Below are positions 58,446 through 64,000 of a DNA stretch of 64,000 nt, piece after piece. The notes beneath the pieces are model-generated. The model searched no databases and was not told the origin of the DNA. It was given only the letters and a program-made list of their open reading frames with translations. The position numbers and the translations under genes were made by a program. Source of the DNA: Corynebacterium yonathiae (GTDB lineage Bacteria; Actinomycetota; Actinomycetes; Mycobacteriales; Mycobacteriaceae). Positions within the stretch are counted from its first letter, which is position 1; each line of letters starts with the position of its first letter. The stretch lies in the NCBI RefSeq assembly GCF_022288805.1, contig NZ_JAKOPM010000001.1:62001-126000 (forward strand), given 5' to 3'.

Positions 58446-60656
58446 TTAGGAATCGAAAACGGGCGGTTCAACCTGACGAAAAATCAGCGTCGAACGCGGC
58501 TGCACCGTGATCGTACCCTCTGCTTCAATAAGGGTTTCCTCTACGGGGTAGCCGCCGGAATCGGCGGTATCGACCATCAGCCGCCACGTGGCGCCGAGAT
58601 CCTTGGTAGGCAGGGTGAACTCGATTTCGCCGTCGTGGGAGTTGAAAATCATGATGAAGGAATCATCGGTGATGCGCTCGCCGCGGGAGGTGGTTTCCGT
58701 GATGGCATTGCCATTGAGATAGACCATAAGGGCGCGGCCGAAGTCGTGGTCCCAGTCGTCCTGGGTCATGAGGCGTCCGGAAGGAACCAGCCAGGCGATA
58801 TCGCGTTCCTTTACATCCGCGCCGAGTGGGCCGCCGGCTAAGAAGCGCTTGCGGCGAAAGACGGGGTGGTGGTTGCGAATAGACAGCACGCGCTTGGTAA
58901 AGCCCAGCATGGCGGCGGACTTTTCCTCTTCCAGCATGGACCAGTCCATCCACGACAGCTCGTTATCCTGACAGTAGACGTTATTATTGCCGTCTTGTGT
59001 GCGGCCGAACTCATCGCCGTGCGAGAGCATCGGAGTGCCTTGGGAGAGTAGGAGGGTGGTCAGGAAGTTGCGCACCTGGCGGCGGCGCAGCTTGCGGACC
59101 TCGTCGTTATCGGTCGGGCCTTCTTCGCCGCAGTTCCAGGAGCGATTAAAGGATTCTCCGTCGCGATTGTCTTCGCCATTAGCCTCGTTGTGCTTGTCGT
59201 TATAGGACACGAGGTCGCGCAGAGTAAAGCCATCGTGGGCGGTAATGAAGTTGATGGAGGCGCTAGGGCGGCGGTCATTATCGGCATAGAGATCCGAAGA
59301 GCCGGTCAGGCGGGAGGCGAATTCGCCCAGGGTAGCGGGCTCGCCCCGCCAGAAATCGCGCACGGTATCGCGGTATTTGCCGTTCCATTCGCTCCAGATC
59401 GGCGGGAAGTTGCCTACCTGGTAGCCATCATGGCCAATGTCCCAGGGCTCAGCGATGAGCTTGACCTGGCTGACGATGGGGTCTTGCTGGACTAGGTCGA
59501 AGAAGGTAGCTAGCTTGTCGACGTCGTCAAGCTCCCGCGCCAAGGTCGCAGCTAGGTCGAAGCGGAAACCATCGACGCGCATCTCCGTGACCCAGTAGCG
59601 CAGGGAATCCATAATCATCTGGAGTGAGTGCGGGTGGCGCACATTGAGGGAATTGCCGGTGCCGGTGTAGTCCATGTAGTGGGCTTCATCGCCCTCGACG
59701 AGGCGGTAGTAGGCGCCATTGTCGATGCCGCGGAAAGCAATGGTGGGGCCCATGTGATTACCTTCTGCGGTGTGGTTATAGACCACGTCGAGGATAACTT
59801 CGATGCCGGCCTCATGGAAGGCGCGAACCATGGTCTTAAACTCGGAGACCACCTCGCCTGGCTTCTTAGCAAAGGCGTAGTCATGGTGTGGGGCAAAGAA
59901 GCCGAAGGTGTTATAACCCCAGTAGTTGCGCAGACCTAGGTTGCGCAGCCGATCGTCCTGGAGGAATTGGTGCACGGGCATTAGCTCAACGGTGGTAACC
60001 CCGAGCTCCTTGAAGTAATCAATCACGGCTGGGTGGGCCATGCCGGCGTAGGTGCCGCGCAGCTCTTCTGGAACGTCCGGGTGAGTCATCGTCATGCCCT
60101 TGACGTGGGTTTCATAGATAACCTTTTCATTATCCGGAATATGCGGGCGGTGATCGCTGCGCCAGTCAAAGAAGGGGTTAATGACCACGGAAAGCATGGT
60201 GTGGCCGAGCGAATCTTCCTCGTTGCGGCCGGTGCCGGGCTCTTCGGCGTGGATGTCATAGGAATACAGGGAAGCATCGCCGTCGAATTCGCCGTCGAAG
60301 GCGCGGGCATAGGGGTCAACGAGGAGCTTGGAGGGATCGCAGCGCAGGCCCTTTTCTGGTTCATAGGGGCCATAGACGCGGTAGCCGTAGCGCTGCCCAG
60401 GGGTGACATTCGGGAGGTAAATATGCCACACATGGGCGGTTACTTCGGCCATTTCTATGCGTTCTTCATCGCCCTCTTTATCAATGAGGCAGAGCTCAAC
60501 CTTGTCTGCGACTTCCGAAAAGAGGGCGAAGTTGGTACCGGATCCATCAAAGGTGGAGCCGAGTGGGGTGGGTTTGCCGGGCCAGATTTGGCGGCTGTAG
60601 CGCTCGGTGGGCGTGGGGATTGCGTCCATGGCGGGAGTGTTCATGCCCACGAGCAT
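58446..60656 (-). CDS. glgX: Glycogen debranching enzyme GlgX (GH13/CBM48)
   Basis: Isoamylase-type hydrolase that cuts alpha-1,6 branches left by glycogen phosphorylase. The 736-residue protein has an N-terminal CBM48 (PLGSTFDGSGTNFALFSEVADKVELCLID) and a GH13 barrel: DVVYNHTAEGN, GFRFDLAATLAREL (nucleophile Asp), LIAEPWDIG (acid/base Glu), and INFITAHDGFTL. A beta-sandwich C-terminus follows. Start ATG 60656 has AGAAAG upstream; ATG 60644 is an alternative. It is 9 bp downstream of the TetR gene, so that regulator probably controls it. Confidence 0.95.
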   Translation of the reverse strand: MLVGMNTPAMDAIPTPTERYSRQIWPGKPTPLGSTFDGSGTNFALFSEVADKVELCLIDKEGDEERIEMAEVTAHVWHIYLPNVTPGQRYGYRVYGPYEPEKGLRCDPSKLLVDPYARAFDGEFDGDASLYSYDIHAEEPGTGRNEEDSLGHTMLSVVINPFFDWRSDHRPHIPDNEKVIYETHVKGMTMTHPDVPEELRGTYAGMAHPAVIDYFKELGVTTVELMPVHQFLQDDRLRNLGLRNYWGYNTFGFFAPHHDYAFAKKPGEVVSEFKTMVRAFHEAGIEVILDVVYNHTAEGNHMGPTIAFRGIDNGAYYRLVEGDEAHYMDYTGTGNSLNVRHPHSLQMIMDSLRYWVTEMRVDGFRFDLAATLARELDDVDKLATFFDLVQQDPIVSQVKLIAEPWDIGHDGYQVGNFPPIWSEWNGKYRDTVRDFWRGEPATLGEFASRLTGSSDLYADNDRRPSASINFITAHDGFTLRDLVSYNDKHNEANGEDNRDGESFNRSWNCGEEGPTDNDEVRKLRRRQVRNFLTTLLLSQGTPMLSHGDEFGRTQDGNNNVYCQDNELSWMDWSMLEEEKSAAMLGFTKRVLSIRNHHPVFRRKRFLAGGPLGADVKERDIAWLVPSGRLMTQDDWDHDFGRALMVYLNGNAITETTSRGERITDDSFIMIFNSHDGEIEFTLPTKDLGATWRLMVDTADSGGYPVEETLIEAEGTITVQPRSTLIFRQVEPPVFDS

Positions 60657-60665
60657 AACTACTTT

Positions 60666-61205
60666 CTAGTCGCCGGCGCCGTGTATTAATCCGGTGTTAA
60701 TAATGCGTACACCGCGTATGAGGTCAGCGCGATAGTCTGTATCGGGCGCCGCGCCGGTGGTTTCTGCAAGCTGGCGTTGGGACTGTTCCATCAAGGTGGC
60801 GCCGAGTACTAGGTGAATGGCTGATAGGGCGGCGGCGCGGTGGGCGCTATCAGCGGCCGGTGTGCTGCGTGCTGCGGCAGCGGTAAAGACTGCTACCAGG
60901 CGGTCCCAGGCAGGGGCTTGGGGGAGGGAGAGGCCGGCAATGGCCACCTCAGCACCATCGCGCCGGGCAAGCAGTAATTCGCGAAGGTTGAGGCTTAGTT
61001 CCCCGAGCGATTCCCCTGAAATAGGGGCGATAATGTCTTCCGCTAAGGCCGCAATAAGAGCCTGCTTATTGGCAATGTGCCAGTACAGGGCGCCGGGTGC
61101 AACGTTGAGGGAAGAAGCAACGCGGCGCATGGTGACGTCGCCAAGCCCATAGGTATCAAGCAGGGAAAGAGCGGCGGCGATAATACTCTCGCGATTTATT
61201 TGCAC
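60666..61205 (-). CDS. TetR-family transcriptional regulator
   Basis: A 179-residue regulator. The helix-turn-helix is INRESIIAAALSLLDTYGLGDVTMRRVASSLNVAPGALYWHIANKQALI, followed by a helical ligand domain with no signature I can assign (TetR C-terminal, short). GTG start overlaps the end of a likely promoter region shared with the divergent lipoprotein gene (162 bp apart). Being directly upstream of glgX in an operon is unusual; it may sense a sugar metabolite or an unrelated ligand. Confidence 0.85.
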   Translation of the reverse strand: MQINRESIIAAALSLLDTYGLGDVTMRRVASSLNVAPGALYWHIANKQALIAALAEDIIAPISGESLGELSLNLRELLLARRDGAEVAIAGLSLPQAPAWDRLVAVFTAAAARSTPAADSAHRAAALSAIHLVLGATLMEQSQRQLAETTGAAPDTDYRADLIRGVRIINTGLIHGAGD

Positions 61206-61367
61206 CCTCGCGATTGTACGGACTAGACCGACCAGGGCGGTAGTTCACAGGTTCTTTTAACGGAGTCTCAATGTGATTTCCATCGTCGGGTTGTTAGTCT
61301 TGCGAAGACAAATAAGAAGCTGCCCAACGCGGCTTCACATTCGCAAGATTGATTCAGGAGCTTTCCC

Positions 61368-62147
61368 TTGTCCTTTTTGACCCCTGCCAAGAAGTCCCTC
61401 ATCGCGGTTGCGCTGGTTACCCCGCTGGCGCTGGCTGCGTGTGGTTCGGATGACAATGACGACTCCAAGAAGGATGCCGCTACCACGGCGTCCAAGGCTT
61501 CCGAGGATAAGTCTGCAGATAAGTCCGAGGACAAAGACGCCGATAAGGACAAAGACAAGGAAAAGAATAAAGATAAGGAAAAAGACCAGAACAAGGACGC
61601 CGCAGCTGGTGCTGAGGGCCAGGAGGGCGAGGATGCCGCTGGTGAGGGCCCGGATGAGATGGCCAACCCCCTAAACAATGGCGAGGATCCTTTCGCTGGT
61701 GCAAAAGACATCAAGCCGATCGAGGGCGGCCAGGACGCCAACGATAGTGACAAGCAGGCCATCGAGCAGCTGGTCCGCGGCCAGCACGAGATCGATAATG
61801 TGAAGGAATACTTCAACTACATGCCGCAGCACGCCTGCCAGGCCGTGCGCGAAGGCCAGGCTAAGGAGTTTGACCAGTATCAGCAGTACGTGGATAGTCT
61901 GCCGAACAAGTCCTTTGCCGAATACGCTAACACCATGCGCCAGCAGGGTGGCGGCAATGGTGAGGTAGAGAAGTTTGCTAATCAGCTGGAGTCCATCCCA
62001 CAGTCGACCAAGCTGCAGTCCGTCAACGACATCGTGGTCAATGGCGATGATGCTTCTGCAACCGTGAGCGTGTCTAACTCTGAGGGCACCGAGACCTCCA
62101 CGGTGCGCTTCCGTCGTGAGAATGGCAACTGGACCTTCTGTAACTAA
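61368..62147 (+). CDS. Lipoprotein with long Lys/Asp repeat linker
   Basis: Secreted lipoprotein of 259 residues, TTG start with CAGGAG upstream. The signal peptide SLIAVALVTPLALAACG gives the lipobox LAAC with Cys near residue 25. A highly charged low-complexity region (about residues 30–85; repeats of KDxD, DKDKDKEK, NKDKEKDQNKD) precedes a folded C-terminal domain with ADDAC-type single Cys and FRRENGNWTFCN at the end, whose pattern resembles small lipoprotein domains with one disulphide (HACQAV ... TFCN). Function unknown. It overlaps the downstream gene frame. Confidence 0.75.
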   Translation: MSFLTPAKKSLIAVALVTPLALAACGSDDNDDSKKDAATTASKASEDKSADKSEDKDADKDKDKEKNKDKEKDQNKDAAAGAEGQEGEDAAGEGPDEMANPLNNGEDPFAGAKDIKPIEGGQDANDSDKQAIEQLVRGQHEIDNVKEYFNYMPQHACQAVREGQAKEFDQYQQYVDSLPNKSFAEYANTMRQQGGGNGEVEKFANQLESIPQSTKLQSVNDIVVNGDDASATVSVSNSEGTETSTVRFRRENGNWTFCN

Positions 62148-62634
62148 GTTGTCCCTTTTCCAGCGTCGGTTACCCCGCACCCTTGGTTTTGGTGCAGGGT
62201 TACTCGCGTGTGCGCTCCTAGTCTTTGGCGTGGCCGGGGTGTTGTGGGGGCTTTTTCGGCCGACGCTTACCGGCCGTGAGGTAGAAGATGGCGGTTATGC
62301 CATCGAGTCGATGGGCAGTGCCCAATTTATCGCCTTCATTACCTTTGCCCTTATCACCGGCTTACTCGGGCTGCTTTTGGGCTTGGGTGCGTATTTGCGC
62401 CGGCAGGGTCGAGGCCTATCAATGCTCTTGTGGGTGGGCGTGTGTGCCTTGGCTGGGGCGGCCTCGTTCTATGTCTTTGGAGGAGCCACTGCCACGCATC
62501 CGCCGGAAAATCCAGGGGAGGTCGTGGAGTTTGCACCGAATTTCTCCCCCGCTATTTCTTGGGCGGTCGCGCCCTTTATGGCGATGTTTTCTTATTGGTC
62601 CACGGCTTTTGTGAGCGCCGATGATGATTGGTAG
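62122..62634 (+). CDS. Membrane protein (three to four helices), unknown function
   Basis: Integral membrane protein of about 170 residues: hydrophobic segments at about residues 20–45, 65–90, 100–120 and 135–160, with the external loop FGGATATHPPENPGEVVEFAPNFSP. The ATG at 62122 would overlap the lipoprotein gene by 26 bp; a TTG at 62149 just after its stop is an equally plausible start, since neither has a strong ribosome site. The overlapping arrangement suggests both are coupled. Not recognised as a known family. Confidence 0.6.
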   Translation: MATGPSVTKLSLFQRRLPRTLGFGAGLLACALLVFGVAGVLWGLFRPTLTGREVEDGGYAIESMGSAQFIAFITFALITGLLGLLLGLGAYLRRQGRGLSMLLWVGVCALAGAASFYVFGGATATHPPENPGEVVEFAPNFSPAISWAVAPFMAMFSYWSTAFVSADDDW

Positions 62635-62643
62635 GCAAAGCGG

Positions 62644-63540
62644 CTAGGGCCATTCGACGGGGGAGGCGCCAGTCACCTCGCGTGCGATGTCATCGATGCC
62701 GTGCAGGATGTGTTTGAGTCCGCGGCCGATGGCACTAAAGAGCTGCGGCCGCGTAAGCCCGGCGGCAGTGATGGTAGCGGCATCCATCCGCACTTGCAGT
62801 CCTTCATCGGTGTGGTGACAAAAAGCGACGGCTCCGTGGTGGGCGCGATTCCAGTCATTGCAGATGAGGAATAGACGGGTAAATTCCGCTTCTTCCAGGC
62901 TGGGATCCCAATGCCCCTTGATGATGAGGCTGGGGCCGTTGTCCAGTGCAAAGGCAAAAAGGACATCGTTGACCCACGCGTAAATGGCGGTGGCGCCATC
63001 GCTTTGGAAACGTTGGATACCGATTAACGGCAGCATTTCGGCCAGGCTATCGAGGGTGAAGGGTTCTAAGGGGGCATCGGCAAGCGGGGCAAGCACCGGC
63101 GAGGTGTCGCGGACGAGGCTGGGGTGGGATTGGGCAAGCAGATCCATGAGCACTTCAGCGTTGCGCAGCGCCGGCAGGAGGAACGCCGCGAGCTGCTCGC
63201 GGCTGGGGGAGGTATCGGCCGGCAGGTAGCTATGGCCGGATACGCTTACGCACTCGGGCTGGTCATAATCGACCATTACGGCCGGTGAGAGGCAATCGTG
63301 ATTCCACTCGTTGGCCAGGTGTGCAAGCTCGGATATCTCGCTGAGGTCAACGCCGCCGCGGGGGCTGGTGTGTAGGTGTAGCACCGGTTCTTCCATTTGG
63401 TCGACAAAGATGAAGGTGGAGCCGCCGGCTGCATGCGGGACTAGAAGCTCGCCAGTAGGTAGCGTCCAGCAGGCAATGTCTTTTTCCTGGGCGATGGCGC
63501 GGACATGTGCGAGTAAAAGGGAGGGCTCATTCTCGCTCAT
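62644..63540 (-). CDS. YbjN-domain protein with two tandem domains
   Basis: A 298-residue protein with two similar halves, each with the YbjN-type segments: ISELAHLANEWNHDCLSPAVMV in the first and EFTRLFLICNDWNRAHHGAVAFC in the second. The YbjN fold is like type III secretion chaperones; members sense or bind proteins in stress. It is divergent from hisD with 126 bp between starts. ATG 63540 is preferred over the GTG-type start at 63552 because MSENEPSLLLAH begins the domain region. Confidence 0.8.
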   Translation of the reverse strand: MSENEPSLLLAHVRAIAQEKDIACWTLPTGELLVPHAAGGSTFIFVDQMEEPVLHLHTSPRGGVDLSEISELAHLANEWNHDCLSPAVMVDYDQPECVSVSGHSYLPADTSPSREQLAAFLLPALRNAEVLMDLLAQSHPSLVRDTSPVLAPLADAPLEPFTLDSLAEMLPLIGIQRFQSDGATAIYAWVNDVLFAFALDNGPSLIIKGHWDPSLEEAEFTRLFLICNDWNRAHHGAVAFCHHTDEGLQVRMDAATITAAGLTRPQLFSAIGRGLKHILHGIDDIAREVTGASPVEWP

Positions 63541-63559
63541 CGCTGTCACCACCTTAAAG

Positions 63560-63582
63560 CTATATTGAGTCCGAGTCTATAG
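63560..63582. promoter_or_regulatory. Inverted repeat in the ybjN–hisD promoter region
   Basis: CTATA and TATAG flank a core with repeated GAGTC (TTGAGTCCGAGTC). The site lies between two divergent promoters. Its role is unknown; the symmetric outer parts and the direct repeat could form a regulator site. Confidence 0.3.
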
Positions 63583-63666
63583 CCCAAACCGGCCCCCTCG
63601 CTGGAATTTGGCTATTAGGATATTGGTTTAATAACAGAAATCCGATAAACAGAATGGGAGCCGGGA

Positions 63667-64000
63667 ATGCTTCGCACCATTGATCTGCGCGGCAAGGAGC
63701 TGCGCCCTGCCCAGCTGCGACGCGTCTTGCCCCGCGGTGGCACTGACGTCGCCGCCGTGGTGGACAAGGTGGCGCCAATGGTACATCGCGTCCGCCACGA
63801 AGGAGCCGCGGCGGCATTGGACTACGGCGAGCGTTTCGATGGCGTGCGCCCGAACCACCTGCGGGTACCGCAAGCGGAATTGGACAAGGCCGTCGCCGGC
63901 TTAGACCCGCAGGTGCGCCGGGCAATTGAGGCCTCGATTGCGCGTGTCCGCAAGGTTCACCTCGAACAGAAGCCGGCCACGCGCACCACCGAACTGGCAC
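63667..64000 (+). CDS. hisD: Histidinol dehydrogenase, 3' end outside window
   Basis: Last two oxidations of histidine biosynthesis (histidinol to histidine, NAD-dependent). The visible 111 residues start MLRTIDLRGKELRPAQLRRVLPRGGTDVAAVVDKVAPM and include AALDYGERFDGVRPNHLRVP and IEASIARVRKVHLEQKP, matching the N-terminal part of actinobacterial HisD. GGGAGCC lies upstream of ATG 63667. The reading frame is open to the end. hisD is commonly the first gene of the histidine operon. Confidence 0.93.
   Translation, partial: MLRTIDLRGKELRPAQLRRVLPRGGTDVAAVVDKVAPMVHRVRHEGAAAALDYGERFDGVRPNHLRVPQAELDKAVAGLDPQVRRAIEASIARVRKVHLEQKPATRTTELA

Noticed and set aside
57390..58841. 483-residue plus-strand frame opposite the exonuclease and end of glgX
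   Set aside because: The opposite strand encodes complete DEDD and BRCT motifs; this frame is Arg/Ser/Ala low complexity.
61500..61610. CRISPR-like repeats
   Set aside because: The repetition is codon-level (Lys/Asp) inside a lipoprotein gene with no regular spacers.

Overview
The window is a 64-kb stretch of chromosome from a Corynebacterium (Mycobacteriales). No species is assigned. The genus call rests on four things: gene order at the left end matches the mycobacterial Rv2181–Rv2169c block (mannosyltransferase, exoribonuclease, aroG, pknL, Rv2175c-like, mptA, idsA, DUF3040); a complete mraZ-to-divIVA dcw cluster without ftsA; a MurE with the meso-diaminopimelate-type DNPR motif; and corynebacterial regulatory signals, namely a McbR-type box and an actinobacterial translational T-box. 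I saw no prophage, insertion sequence, CRISPR array, tRNA or rRNA.

Layout. 1–7.7 kb: lipoglycan and isoprenoid genes (GT87 mannosyltransferase, mptA, idsA) mixed with aroG, the Ser/Thr kinase gene pknL and its DNA-binding neighbour. 7.9–29.9 kb: the division and wall cluster in the order HEPN gene, DUF3040 gene, mraZ, rsmH, ftsL, ftsI, murE, murF, mraY, murD, ftsW, murG, murC, ftsQ, ftsZ, pgeF, yggS, sepF, yggT, divIVA. Terminator-like hairpins after ftsL and ftsQ suggest it is several transcription units. 29.9–45.5 kb: an HNH endonuclease-like gene, T-box-controlled ileS, an MFS/GntR pair with a striking palindromic operator, a phosphoesterase, dinB, an asparaginase, two lipoproteins, lspA–rluD, a second HNH paralog and a frameshifted rarD. 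45.6–52.8 kb: dnaE, a methionine-synthase-like gene behind a perfect McbR box, then two adjacent genes for secreted proteins that carry several disabling lesions. 52.8–64 kb: ilvA, a YigZ protein, an S4 RNA-binding protein, a relS-type alarmone synthetase, an uncharacterised gene, a DEDD exonuclease with BRCT, glgX with a TetR regulator, a lipoprotein, a YbjN protein and the start of hisD.

How the genes work together. MraY, MurC–F and MurG make lipid II. FtsW and FtsI polymerise it at the septum placed by FtsZ, SepF and FtsQ/L. DivIVA directs polar growth. The mannosyltransferases build lipomannan on the same envelope, and PknL and its neighbour are a likely signalling pair.

The most interesting non-textbook signals are regulatory DNA: a four-track G-quadruplex motif and 10-bp-phased MraZ repeats upstream of mraZ; a long hairpin between mraZ and rsmH; a SigH-like promoter for the DUF3040 gene; a tandem self-palindromic GntR operator; and the McbR box. 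Next come the gene-decay events near 45.5 kb and 50.5–52.8 kb. I found no clearly new multi-gene system. The best candidates for new biology are the unknown gene next to relS and the tetR–glgX–exonuclease–unknown–relS run.
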